The notes under the pieces were generated by a model. The model made no database searches and was not told the DNA's origin. It was given only the letters and a program-made list of their open reading frames with translations. 64,000 nt of DNA from Candidatus Kaistella beijingensis (lineage in GTDB: Bacteria > Bacteroidota > Bacteroidia > Flavobacteriales > Weeksellaceae): assembly GCF_020084865.1 (NCBI RefSeq), contig NZ_CP071953.1, positions 868,001 through 932,000 of the forward strand, given 5' to 3'. Position 1 is the stretch's first letter. Each line of letters starts with the position of its first letter. A program made the position numbers and the translations under genes. This document shows positions 27,801-37,100 of this stretch, in pieces.

Positions 27801-27908
27801 TAATAATTCAACGCTAATTATTTCAAATTCTTTCACGAAAACCCGTTGCTATTTCATTTCTAAAACCCACCGAAATTTTGTAAATTCGCAGGCAAATAAA
27901 TCAACATA

Positions 27909-28760
27909 ATGAGTAAATCTATTGAGGAGTTAAAATCTCTTGCAACGCAGATTAGAAGAGACATTTTAAGAATGGTTCACGCAGTGAATTCCGGCCATCC
28001 AGGCGGAAGTTTGGGCTGTACCGAATTTTTCGCTGCACTTTATGGAAAAGTGATGAACTACAAGTTACCTTTCAGTATGGAAGGTAGAAATGAGGATCTT
28101 TTCTTTCTTTCCAACGGTCACATTTCACCCGTTTTCTACTCTACTTTGGCAAGATTCGGATTTTTCCCGGTTGCGGAATTGGCCACTTTCAGAAAATTAG
28201 ATTCCAGACTTCAAGGTCACCCAACAACTCATGAAGGTTTGCCGGGAGTTAGAATCGCTTCGGGCTCGCTTGGACAAGGACTTTCTGTTGCGATTGGAGC
28301 TGCTTTAGGAAAAAAATTGGACGGAGATCAATCGTTAGTTTACTCGCTTCACGGTGACGGGGAATTACAGGAAGGACAAATCTGGGAAGCTTTGATGTTT
28401 GCCGCTGCTAAAAAAGTAGATAATGTAATCGCAACCATCGATTACAACGGAAGACAGATCGACGGAGATACCGATGATGTCTTAAGTTTAGGAGATTTAC
28501 ACGCGAAACTGGAAGCTTTTGGATGGAAAGTGTTGAATGAAAAAAACGGAAACGATCTGGAAGCAGTAATTTCAATCCTTGAAAGAGCAAAAGCAGAAAC
28601 CGGAAACGGAAAACCTGTCGCAATTATTCTTCATACCGAAATGGGTTACGGGGTTGATTTCATGACCGGAACTCACGCATGGCACGGAAAAGCGCCTAAC
28701 GATGAGCAGCTTGATACCGCCTTCAAACAATTATATTTAGAAGCTCCGGCTGATTACTAA
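27909..28760 (+). CDS. transketolase, N-terminal half
   Basis: 283 residues carrying the thiamine-diphosphate-binding domain: NSGHPGGSLGCTEFFAALY at about 30-48, SLGQGLSVAIGAALG, and the TPP motif GDGELQEGQIWEALMFAA...IDYNG. The C-terminal half is the next gene, 45 bp downstream in the same direction. Together they form the enzyme that moves two-carbon units in the pentose phosphate pathway. A two-gene arrangement is normal in flavobacteria and is not a frameshift. Confidence 0.95.
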   Translation: MSKSIEELKSLATQIRRDILRMVHAVNSGHPGGSLGCTEFFAALYGKVMNYKLPFSMEGRNEDLFFLSNGHISPVFYSTLARFGFFPVAELATFRKLDSRLQGHPTTHEGLPGVRIASGSLGQGLSVAIGAALGKKLDGDQSLVYSLHGDGELQEGQIWEALMFAAAKKVDNVIATIDYNGRQIDGDTDDVLSLGDLHAKLEAFGWKVLNEKNGNDLEAVISILERAKAETGNGKPVAIILHTEMGYGVDFMTGTHAWHGKAPNDEQLDTAFKQLYLEAPADY

Positions 28761-28805
28761 AATTTGTGAAGTTTAAATTAATTCACAAACATCAAAAAAA
28801 TAAAA

Positions 28806-29753
28806 ATGAAATATACATACACAGAAAAAAAAGATACAAGAAGCGGTTTCGGAGCAGGATTGGCGGAACTTGCCGATAAAAATCCAAACGTGGTCGCACT
28901 TTGCGCCGACTTAATCGGTTCTTTGAAGATGGAAAAATTCATCGAAAAAGCACCGGAACGCTTTTTCCAAATCGGAATTGCAGAAGCCAACATGATGGGA
29001 ATTGCAGCCGGTTTAACGATTAACGGAAAAATTCCTTTCACGGGAACTTTTGCCAATTTTTCTACGTCAAGAGTTTATGACCAAATTCGTCAGTCGATTG
29101 CGTATTCAAATAAAAATGTAAAGATTTGCGCTTCTCACGCCGGTTTGACTTTGGGAGAAGACGGTGCAACTCACCAAGTTTTGGAAGACATCGGAATGAT
29201 GAAAATGCTTCCGGGAATGACGGTTATCAACACTTGCGACTACAACCAAACAAAAGCCGCAACTTTGGCGATTGCCGATTTTGAAGGTCCTGTTTATTTG
29301 AGATTTGGTCGTCCCGTCGTTCCGGTTTTTATTCCGGAAGATATGAAGTTCGAAATTGGGAAAGGAATTTTACTTCAAGAAGGAAAAGACGTAACCATCG
29401 TTGCAACCGGACATTTGGTTTGGGAATCTTTGGTTGCTGCAGATGAACTGGAAAAAGAAGGAATTTCTTGCGAAGTAATTAATATTCACACCATTAAACC
29501 TTTGGACGAAGAAATTATTCTTAAATCTGTGGAAAAAACAGGAAGAATTGTTACTGCCGAAGAACACAATTACATCGGAGGTTTAGGCGAATCTGTTGCA
29601 GGTATGCTTGCCAGAAAAAGACCTACAATCCAGGAATTTGTTGCGGTGAACGACACTTTCGGGGAATCTGCAACTCCGGCCGAATTAATGAAGAAATATA
29701 AAATCGATGCTGCTGCTGTAAAAGAGGCGGTGATGAGGATTTTGGAAAGATAA
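28806..29753 (+). CDS. transketolase, C-terminal half
   Basis: 315 residues with the pyrimidine-binding and C-terminal transketolase domains: RFFQIGIAEANMMGIAAGLTI contains the catalytic Glu that activates thiamine diphosphate, followed by SHAGLTLGEDGATHQVLEDI and the C-domain VNIHTIKPLDEE. Partner of the preceding gene. A double hairpin with a strong terminator follows. Confidence 0.95.
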   Translation: MKYTYTEKKDTRSGFGAGLAELADKNPNVVALCADLIGSLKMEKFIEKAPERFFQIGIAEANMMGIAAGLTINGKIPFTGTFANFSTSRVYDQIRQSIAYSNKNVKICASHAGLTLGEDGATHQVLEDIGMMKMLPGMTVINTCDYNQTKAATLAIADFEGPVYLRFGRPVVPVFIPEDMKFEIGKGILLQEGKDVTIVATGHLVWESLVAADELEKEGISCEVINIHTIKPLDEEIILKSVEKTGRIVTAEEHNYIGGLGESVAGMLARKRPTIQEFVAVNDTFGESATPAELMKKYKIDAAAVKEAVMRILER

Positions 29754-29765
29754 TCGTAAAAAATA

Positions 29766-29799
29766 AGACCTAACAAGCTTTTAAAAACTTTTTAGGTCT
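29766..29799 (+). terminator. first hairpin after transketolase
   Basis: AGACCTAA and TTAGGTCT form an eight-pair stem with a wide loop, 12 bp after the stop. There is no T run; it may stabilise the 3' end. Confidence 0.45.
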
Positions 29800-29810
29800 C
29801 CTAAATTTTA

Positions 29811-29843
29811 AAACACGCTTTTTTTAAGGCGTGTTTTTTTTTT
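29811..29843 (+). terminator. terminator after transketolase
   Basis: AAACACGC and GCGTGTTT pair around a T-rich loop and continue into ten T. Strong rho-independent signal. Confidence 0.85.
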
Positions 29844-29845
29844 GT

Positions 29846-29853
29846 TAAATTTG
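29846..29853 (+). promoter_or_regulatory. -7 box adjoining the DUF2200 start
   Basis: TAAATTTG ends 4 bp before the ATG at 29858, again predicting a leaderless message. It lies directly after the terminator T run. Confidence 0.35.
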
Positions 29854-29857
29854 GTTT

Positions 29858-30217
29858 ATGAATGAGAAAAATTATAACCGCATTTTCAAAATGTCCTTCG
29901 CCTCAGTTTATCCGCATTACGTGACAAAAGTGGAGAAAAAAGGACGAACCATTGCCGAACTTCACGAAGTTATTGTTTGGTTAACGGGATATGATGAAGC
30001 GACTTTACATAAAATCATTGCAGACAAAACCAATTTTGAGGATTTCTTTAAGAATGCTCCGCAACTCCATCCTAATGTTTCCAAAATTACGGGCGTCATC
30101 TGTGGTTGCCGTGTGGAGGAAATTGAAAATCCTTTAATGCAGAAAATTAGATATTTGGATAAATTGGTGGATGAATTGGCAAAAGGAAAAGTGATGGAAA
30201 AGATTTTAAGACCATAA
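29858..30217 (+). CDS. DUF2200 family protein
   Basis: 119 residues, small and soluble. The pattern [39 protein letters not shown] at the N-terminus and [35 protein letters not shown] at the C-terminus is that of DUF2200 proteins, which have no assigned role. It runs convergent with the membrane protein gene, with 3 bp between stops. Confidence 0.88.
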   Translation: MNEKNYNRIFKMSFASVYPHYVTKVEKKGRTIAELHEVIVWLTGYDEATLHKIIADKTNFEDFFKNAPQLHPNVSKITGVICGCRVEEIENPLMQKIRYLDKLVDELAKGKVMEKILRP

Positions 30218-30220
30218 TTA

Positions 30221-31348
30221 TTAACCAAAAACTGTTTTCAGGGATTTGTTATTAAGATTTTTTTGCATCAAAATAAACATCCAAAACAGTTGCAAAATAA
30301 TGAACGGAAAGAAAAAACGGAACTGTCCCGCCGCAGGAAATAAAAAGAACTTCATATAAATATTCACAAAAAGGAGAATGGCAAACAGCTTTTCTTCTTT
30401 CTTTTTTCCTAGATAAAGCGAAGCAATCATTAAAATTGATGAGGACAGAATTACTTTTTTCATGTTCAGCAAGTTTCCGAAAGCAACATTGATGTAGTCT
30501 CTCCAAGTAAAGTCGGGGTTCTGTTTAGAAATAAAATTCCTTCTGCTGATGAAGGAATCGTAAAACAAATCTTTCCAACCTGGATAATGGTAAAATTTGA
30601 TGAGGGAAAAATACATCGCGAACAATATCAATGAATACCCAATAATTTTCAAATCAACTTTCTTAGATTTTGAATAATTAACTAACAATTCAAAGAAGAG
30701 ATAACTTAACCCGAAAATCAAATAATCTGTTCTGATTAAAACTAGACAGACCATCAAAAGAAACCTCAACAATAACGGATACTTCTTTAAATAAGCATAG
30801 AAAAAAGCCAGCAAAACCATAAAACCAAACATATCGGGATTTGGTGCGATGGCTAAATCTGAAAAGAGTGGAAGTAAAAAGATGACGAGCGAAAGCGAAA
30901 AAACCAACCAAACTCTCTGCGGAAAAATATGTCCCAGAATTAAGAAAACAAAAATTCCTGCAAGAAAACAGCTTAGTAAATTGGTTATCAAAACCGATTT
31001 TGGCAAAGAAAATCCCAACTTGTAGAAGAAATCAATTGCGGCAACAAATAAAACTTTAACCCGATAATACGGCAACTGTTCAGAGAATGACTGCGCATTT
31101 TCATAATAGGATTGCCTCGCATTATTTCCTTTGATGATATTGGTGAATTCACTTTCTGGAGCTTCCTGTTTTATTGACTGGAACGTGAGTTGATGAACTT
31201 TATCGAAATTCCCGGGAAATTCAGCCGCCAAAACACTTCCGACATAGCCCGGTAAATCCCAATCGTAGTTTCGGTTTTCATAATTTTTACAAATACTCCA
31301 CCCGAAAATCAAAACCAATAACGTAAAAATGCCTTGAGATTTCTTCAT
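30221..31348 (-). CDS. polytopic membrane protein, GT-C glycosyltransferase-like
   Basis: 375 residues from ATG 31346-31348; a TTG one codon earlier is ignored. About nine to ten membrane helices. After the first helix a periplasmic loop carries YDWDLPGYVG (Asp29-Trp-Asp31), the position and form of the DxD-like motif in GT-C enzymes that use polyprenyl-phosphate sugars. No closer family is recognised, so the activity is inference. It immediately follows the DUF486 gene (3-bp gap). Confidence 0.6.
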   Translation of the reverse strand: MKKSQGIFTLLVLIFGWSICKNYENRNYDWDLPGYVGSVLAAEFPGNFDKVHQLTFQSIKQEAPESEFTNIIKGNNARQSYYENAQSFSEQLPYYRVKVLFVAAIDFFYKLGFSLPKSVLITNLLSCFLAGIFVFLILGHIFPQRVWLVFSLSLVIFLLPLFSDLAIAPNPDMFGFMVLLAFFYAYLKKYPLLLRFLLMVCLVLIRTDYLIFGLSYLFFELLVNYSKSKKVDLKIIGYSLILFAMYFSLIKFYHYPGWKDLFYDSFISRRNFISKQNPDFTWRDYINVAFGNLLNMKKVILSSSILMIASLYLGKKKEEKLFAILLFVNIYMKFFLFPAAGQFRFFFPFIILQLFWMFILMQKNLNNKSLKTVFG

Positions 31349-31351
31349 CAA

Positions 31352-31723
31352 TTATTTTTTAAAAACAAAATACACCGCCAAAACCAAACAAATACAGGCA
31401 TAAAGATGATTCATACTAAGTTTGATATTCTTAAACGCAACCACTGCAAAAATCATGAAAACGACCAACGTTATCACTTCCTGGATCACTTTCAGCTGAA
31501 ACAAACTGAAAGGACCGCCATTCCCCTCAAAACCAATTCTGTTTGCGGGAACTTGGAACATGTACTCAAATAAAGCCAGTCCCCAACTTAAAAAGATGAT
31601 GGAAAAAATTCCTGCCTTTTTCAGCCAACCCATCTCCTCGAATTTTAAATGTCCGTACCAAGCGAGTGTCATGAAAACGTTGGAAATCACGAGAAATAAA
31701 ATCGTGAATATGGCTTTGCTCAT
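31352..31723 (-). CDS. DUF486 / DMT-type small membrane protein
   Basis: 123 residues with four hydrophobic helices. The pattern NVFMTLAWYGHLKFE and FEYMFQVPANRIGF.GGPFSLFQLKVIQEVITLVVF is that of DUF486, a small group in the drug/metabolite transporter clan. Substrate unknown. It is followed after 3 bp by the GT-C-like gene on the same strand. Confidence 0.88.
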   Translation of the reverse strand: MSKAIFTILFLVISNVFMTLAWYGHLKFEEMGWLKKAGIFSIIFLSWGLALFEYMFQVPANRIGFEGNGGPFSLFQLKVIQEVITLVVFMIFAVVAFKNIKLSMNHLYACICLVLAVYFVFKK

Positions 31724-31811
31724 GATTTATAAATTTTCCCCAAAAATAGGCAAAAAACAAAATCCGCCTCAAAAATTCTGAAACGGATTCTGAAAAAAAA
31801 CAGTGAAAAAT

Positions 31812-32531
31812 TTAGTTCAGGGTTTTCTCCAAGGCGATTGCTTTCGGGAAAAGAATATTATTCTCTAAATGAATGTGTTTATGCAGATTACTTTCAAAAT
31901 CTTCCAACATTTTATAAGTGACTTGGTAAGTTCCGCAAGCATCGGCAGGAAATTGATAACTGTTGGTTAATTTCGCCATTTTTTCAAAGCGTTCACCTTC
32001 CACCGTATGTTCGTGTTTCATGGAATCTACAGGATTCTCAACGGTTCCGAAACGTGGAGTTTCAAGCTTCTCCCCTTTTCTTTCAGCTTCAACCATTCTT
32101 TTGATGAACGGGAAAAGAATCAGTTCTTCTTTCTTCATGTGCGCTGCCAAATCTCGCGCGCTTTCGATGAAAAGAGTGTTGATTTCAAATAATTCAGGAT
32201 GTCTGTCGCCGTGAACTTTGCAAAGTTTATTCAAGTACGGAATAATCATCTGCGTTTTTTCTTCCACATAACGGTGATGCGTTTTCTCCACATAATCCGC
32301 CAATAAATCTAAAGGCCAAGAATTGAAATCTATGTCGGAATTTGTGGAACGATTTGCCACAGTTTCCAAATCTTTATATAAATCTTCAGGATTGATGTTT
32401 TTCTTTTCGCAGGCTTCTTCAATGGTTCTGCCGCCTTTACAACAGAAATCGATATGGTATTTTTTAAAAACTTCTGCAGTTCTAAAATCTTCTGCTACAA
32501 AATCTCCGATTGTTTTTTCTTGAGTCAACAT
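31812..32531 (-). CDS. iron-sulfur cluster repair di-iron protein (RIC/ScdA/YtfE)
   Basis: 239 residues. An N-terminal ScdA domain (TIGDFVAEDFRTAEVFKKYHIDFCCKGG, with Cys30-Cys31) precedes a hemerythrin-like four-helix bundle supplying His and Glu iron ligands (KTHHRYVEE, VHGDRHPEL, HMKKEELILFPF, MKHEHTVEGE, HKHIHLENNILFP). Repairs clusters damaged by nitric oxide or oxidants. The Rrf2 regulator gene lies just upstream on the same strand, and a full promoter lies between them. Confidence 0.94.
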   Translation of the reverse strand: MLTQEKTIGDFVAEDFRTAEVFKKYHIDFCCKGGRTIEEACEKKNINPEDLYKDLETVANRSTNSDIDFNSWPLDLLADYVEKTHHRYVEEKTQMIIPYLNKLCKVHGDRHPELFEINTLFIESARDLAAHMKKEELILFPFIKRMVEAERKGEKLETPRFGTVENPVDSMKHEHTVEGERFEKMAKLTNSYQFPADACGTYQVTYKMLEDFESNLHKHIHLENNILFPKAIALEKTLN

Positions 32532-32557
32532 TTAATACTTGTTTTAAAATTATACCC

Positions 32558-32589
32558 CAAAGTTAGGTTTAATTTTTAATTCGGACAAA
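32558..32589 (-). promoter_or_regulatory. promoter of the RIC gene
   Basis: TTTG (32586-32589), 20 bp, then TAACTTTG (32558-32565), 27 nt before the ATG. Consensus spacing and sequence. Confidence 0.7.
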
Positions 32590-32607
32590 TTTATCTTAAT
32601 TAAAAAT
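32572..32607. promoter_or_regulatory. inverted repeat over the RIC promoter
   Basis: ATTTTTAATT (32572-32581) and AATTAAAAAT (32598-32607) are a perfect 10-bp inverted repeat with 16-bp spacer that brackets the -33 element. A repressor bound here would block the promoter; the neighbouring Rrf2 protein is the natural candidate. AT-richness weakens the case. Confidence 0.4.
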
Positions 32608-32615
32608 AAAAAAAA

Positions 32616-33047
32616 TTATTTCAGCCAAGCTAAGCCGTGTTCCGTTCTTTGAGCAAGGTCGAAAAATGAATATTTCTGCGTCATCATCGCCAAGTTTTCG
32701 CGCACAAGTTTAAAATCGTCGTGCACGGGACAAGGATTTTCGGAAGAACATTGATGTAAACCCAATCCGCAATTGGTGAAAATACCGTTTCCATCGATTA
32801 AATGAACCACGTCAAAAATCTTCACCTTCTTTTGGTGACTTTCGGTAAATATAAATCCGCCCTGCTTTCCACGAACAGATTCTAAAATATTTGCCCGACA
32901 AAGCTGCTGCAAAATTTTCGCTGTGAATGCAACTGGAGCATTTACTGCTTCTGCAACTTCTTTTACATTCACACGTTGGTCGTGCTGACTTTGTTTTGCG
33001 ATATAAATAGTGGCTTTAATCGCATATTCACAAGCTTTGGAAAACAT
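32616..33047 (-). CDS. Rrf2-family Fe-S regulator, NsrR-like
   Basis: 143 residues from ATG 33045-33047; a longer frame adds sequence from the upstream gene. It has a winged helix (VNVKEVAEAVNAPVAFTAKILQQLCRANILES) and wing RGKQGGF. Cys93, Cys100 and Cys106 (TNCGLGLHQCSSENPC) sit where NsrR and IscR hold their cluster. Linked to the RIC repair gene, it is most likely a nitric-oxide sensor. It starts 1 bp after the stop of the small membrane protein gene, implying coupled translation. Confidence 0.9.
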   Translation of the reverse strand: MFSKACEYAIKATIYIAKQSQHDQRVNVKEVAEAVNAPVAFTAKILQQLCRANILESVRGKQGGFIFTESHQKKVKIFDVVHLIDGNGIFTNCGLGLHQCSSENPCPVHDDFKLVRENLAMMTQKYSFFDLAQRTEHGLAWLK

Positions 33048-33048
33048 C

Positions 33049-33420
33049 TTACTTAAAAAACTGAAATTTAGGAATGATGGCAAGTAAACCCAATCCAATG
33101 TACAGGAACATATTGGTTACATCGGTGTACAGAAATGTTGAAAGGTAATAATTATGAAACAAAAAGTGCATTATTAAAGCGATTGGAAATAAATAGACTC
33201 CAATTTTTCGGTAGAAAAAAATCAGCACAATTCCTAAAACCATTAGAAAATCAACTGCAAAAATCAGATAGAAATACCATACCGGAATTTCGAGTTCTGC
33301 ATGTTGGGCGAATTCATCCGCATCAATGCCGATTCCCATTAAAGTAAAAAACAACAGCGCACAAAGCGAGAGAATAAATCCTAGATCTTTTTTCGGACTT
33401 TCGTTGGCAAATTCATTCAT
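33049..33420 (-). CDS. four-helix membrane protein coupled to the Rrf2 gene
   Basis: 123 residues from the ATG at 33418-33420. Four predicted helices: LGFILSLCALLFFTLMGIGI, YFYLIFAVDFLMVLGIVLIF, VYLFPIALIMHFLFHNYYLS and MFLYIGLGLLAIIPKF. No family recognised. Two His in a membrane helix (MHFLFHNYY) could bind a metal or haem. One base separates its stop from the Rrf2 start, so it probably belongs to the nitrosative-stress group. Confidence 0.75.
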   Translation of the reverse strand: MNEFANESPKKDLGFILSLCALLFFTLMGIGIDADEFAQHAELEIPVWYFYLIFAVDFLMVLGIVLIFFYRKIGVYLFPIALIMHFLFHNYYLSTFLYTDVTNMFLYIGLGLLAIIPKFQFFK

Positions 33421-33489
33421 AATGGTAAAAGTAAAAAAACTTTTGAACAAAATTCAAAAGTTTTAATTATTGTTGATAAAAGTAGGTTT

Positions 33490-33960
33490 TTAGATAGAAA
33501 CCGCGTTGATCAACCTGTTTTTGTCAGAAAGGAATTCTTCCATAGAAATCATACTTTCCGTTCTCATAACATCCTGGATATCATCAATTTGGTAGATGAT
33601 TCTTTTTGCGTCTTCGGTATTTTTCGCTCTTACTTTGCAGAAGATATTGTATTTACCAGAAATCACGCTTGCTTCGATTACGTTTGGAATGGTAGTTAAC
33701 TCCTTCAAAACTTCCTGGGTTCTGTTTGATTTAGTCAAAAGAATTCCGATGAAAGCAGTGAAATGGTAATCCAGTTTACCATAATCGATATTTAGAGATG
33801 AACCCAGAATAATTCCTGCATCTTCCATTTTCTTTACTCTCACGTGGATTGTACCAGCGGAAACGTCCATCTGTTTAGCGATTTCCGTGAAAGGCATTCT
33901 TGTATTTTCTACTAAAAAATCTAGGATTTTTTTGTCTATTTCATCAAGTTGATAGTTCAT
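33490..33960 (-). CDS. Lrp/AsnC-family transcription regulator
   Basis: 156 residues: N-terminal helix-turn-helix (IDKKILDFLVENTRMPFTEIAKQMDVSAGTIHVRVKKMEDAGII) and C-terminal RAM ligand-binding domain (FTAFIGILLTKSNRTQEVLKELTTIPNVIEASVISGKYNIFCKV). It probably senses an amino acid and forms octamers. A -7-like TAAATTTG at 34005-34012 lies upstream. Regulon unknown. Confidence 0.93.
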   Translation of the reverse strand: MNYQLDEIDKKILDFLVENTRMPFTEIAKQMDVSAGTIHVRVKKMEDAGIILGSSLNIDYGKLDYHFTAFIGILLTKSNRTQEVLKELTTIPNVIEASVISGKYNIFCKVRAKNTEDAKRIIYQIDDIQDVMRTESMISMEEFLSDKNRLINAVSI

Positions 33961-34103
33961 TTTATATATTTTACAATTTTAATATTGATATTCACAAATT
34001 TTTGCAAATTTACGAAAAAATATTAAAATTAAAAATTTTAGTTAAATATTAACAACTTTTAACGCAAACTTTATGTTTTGCATTAAAATCGTTATTTTAT
34101 TGA

Positions 34104-37100
34104 TTATTTTTTGATGGAATCTCTTTTAATTTCAGAATCAGCGGTTTGCGTAGTTTTATCTTTTTTCTTTCTTTTAAAGATGGTATTAAAACTTTTAGTG
34201 TACACAACACCGACTCCGTAGCTTTGATTTGCTGCTACATTTCCCCCGGTCGCACCGGTAATTCCAATATTTGATGGTTTTGAATAGGCTCTTAACAAAC
34301 GAGTCCCGTCATTCTTTTTAGACCAGTCGTATTCAATAATTCCTTCACCCGAAAGATAATTTGCATCGGTATTTTCTGTTTTAGAAATCGGTACACCAAG
34401 TCCGGTTTTCACCTTCACTCTTGGCGAAAGCGCAAAACTTACACTTGCATTTGCACGGTCTCCAGAATTGGAACCGGTATCTCCTTTCAGATAATTTAAA
34501 TCGACCTGAAATTCATTACTAATCGTATTTAAAACCGAACCAAGCTGTTTGAAAAGCATGTTGTATCCTGAAGTTTCAAGCGTATTTCCAAGGTTAATAT
34601 CAAATGCCGAATTACCTACATTAAAACTGTTCATCACCAAAACTGAACCAAACTGAATCACTTTTTCGTCTTCATTTGACATTTTCTGATCTAAAGTTTC
34701 CCGTAAACTACTCGAAACATCTTGTGCAGAAACACCTAATTCAATTTTTGGATTGGTTAAAGTTTGCGTAATTCTGGTTGAAAGTAGAACATTAATTGGC
34801 TGCAGACTTCCCATGTTTAGATATTGTCCGGCGTTGGTTACTGTCCTTAAATAAGTTGCATTAATATCCAAATCGGGCGACATCGCATCGCCATCCCAGC
34901 GAATCGAGCTGCCTTTCGTAATTTGGAAAGTTCTGTTCAAAATCGCCTTAGAAACGAAAGTTCCGTTGTCCACAAAATAATTTCCGTTCATTGAAATTGC
35001 GCCGCTTCTGCTCATCACAAAACGCAACCGATCTGCGTTACCACGAACGGTAATATCTCCGATATCGTCGCCTACCAAAACGTTTACGGTGGTTCCTTTA
35101 TCCACAGAAAGCGTGAAATCGATGTTCATATTTGCGCTCGATTTTTTCTTGTCTTCCACGGTGATAATTCCTGCATCATCTCTTTTCAGGAATCTCAACA
35201 TTTTAAATTCTTCCACATTGGAAGTTGAATTCGAATTAAAAGTGAAAACTGAATTATTCAATGCCTTCATTTCCGGAGTGGAAATATTAAGTGCAGAAAC
35301 AGGTCCATCTACATACAAAGTTCCGTTTCCGTAGATTCTTCCCCAAAATAAGTCGAAATCTTTTTGAGTGGTATTCAGCAACATTAAGTTATCTGCTCTC
35401 ATTACCAAGTTGACACCCATTGAAGAAATCGTCTCAAACTGAATCGCACCCGAAATGGAACCTTTGGAATTGGTTCTACCATCTTTCACACCGATGTCGT
35501 TTAAAATCGCCAAACCTTTGGAAAGTGAAATGACGGTATCGTCAAAAGAATAATCAACTCCCGTGAAATTCAATTTCAAACCAAGCTGTTTCATCGCAAT
35601 GTCTCCACTGTAATCGATGTCGCTCAACGGTCCCGAAATTTTCAAATCACCCGACGCTTTTCCACGCAGATTCCCGAAAACACCTTTCACAAATTCTTGT
35701 GCAAAAGCGAGGTCGAAATCTTTCATTTCCGCAACCAAATTCAAAGTTGGTGAAGAAGTATTGTTGTTGATTGTTCCCGTTAAATGAAGATTGTTATCAC
35801 CAATAATTCCGGAAGAAGTTACTTTTGCATCCACATCAAAAACATTTGGTACAGCGCTTTTCTGAACATTGATCACGACATTTCCCATATCTTTTCCGTT
35901 CATGAAAATATCGGTAATATCTAAATCAACGAGTGGTTCCAAATTATTTTTGTCCATTTTGATATTGAAGGTTCCGTTTGCAGTTCCTTTAATATCCATG
36001 CTGTTTTCGGTTTTAGTTAACGCTAAAACTTTCGCAAGAGCAAGATTTTTCACCTCGCCTTCAACAGAGAAATCTTTTGCCGATTTAAAAACAGATTCTT
36101 TCACGAGAAGTTCACTCTCATCCGAATAAAGCCGCAGGTTTTGAATAAAGAAATCGCCCGTTTTTTTAAGATAGGTTATCGAATGATTGAGTTCCGGATT
36201 GGTATCAACCGTCCATTCCACATCGTTAAATTTCACGGAAGTAGGCTCAAATCGGAATACGTAATCACCCGCAGAATTGGTGGTTTGATTAAGATTTACC
36301 GCATATTCTTTCAGTTCCTGCTTTATTTCTTCTTCAGGAGTCCCATGTTTGAAATTTGCTGCAATATGCAGAATTCGGTTGTTTTCGTTATGACCTCTTA
36401 AAGTAATATCTTTCAGAATATTTTTGTTGTACTCTACCCGATCAACTTTTGCGAAGATTTGCTCTTGCAGATTCGCCGTATTAATCCGAACCATCAATTG
36501 ATCCACCATCGCGCTGTCTTTGGTGATTTTGTCGCGTTCGGTGATTTTGTAGGCAGGATTTGCTTTTGCCAAAGCTTTGTCGGCTTCTGTGATTTCCTCT
36601 TTTTTGGTCATCACATATTTCAAAGTTTCTGCATCAATATTTAAAATCAAATTGTTGGAATTACCATCATAAGATCCGTTTACAGTTGCACCTTTCGGAA
36701 GATGCAGATTCGGCTCAAAATAGCTTACCAATCCCTGTTTCACATCAAAATCCATCGTAAAACTTTGTCCGCGATACACTTTTCTTGGAGGTGGTCCCAC
36801 TAAAATTTTCCCGATTCCGTTCTGAATCATTCCGCCCAAATCACCAAGATTAAATTTCCCTGCAATTTTTCCGTTAACCGCTCCTGGCGCGTCCACAGAA
36901 ACGATTCGGTTTCCGTTTTCAAAGAAAGCTTTCACTTTTGCGTTTGGAATGATGTATTTGTTGGTTGCATTAGTGAAGTTTACATTTCGTAAATCAGCAT
37001 CCAAATTCAGGTCATTGATATTGGTCATCGAAATTTTTCCATCCACCAAACCGGAAACAATTTGAGTTCCTTTTCCACCCGTGAAATAATTGATGTTTAA

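Noticed and set aside
27909..29753. Transketolase broken by a frameshift
   Set aside because: The two halves each have a clean start and stop with a 45-bp gap, and the two-gene form is the normal arrangement in flavobacteria.
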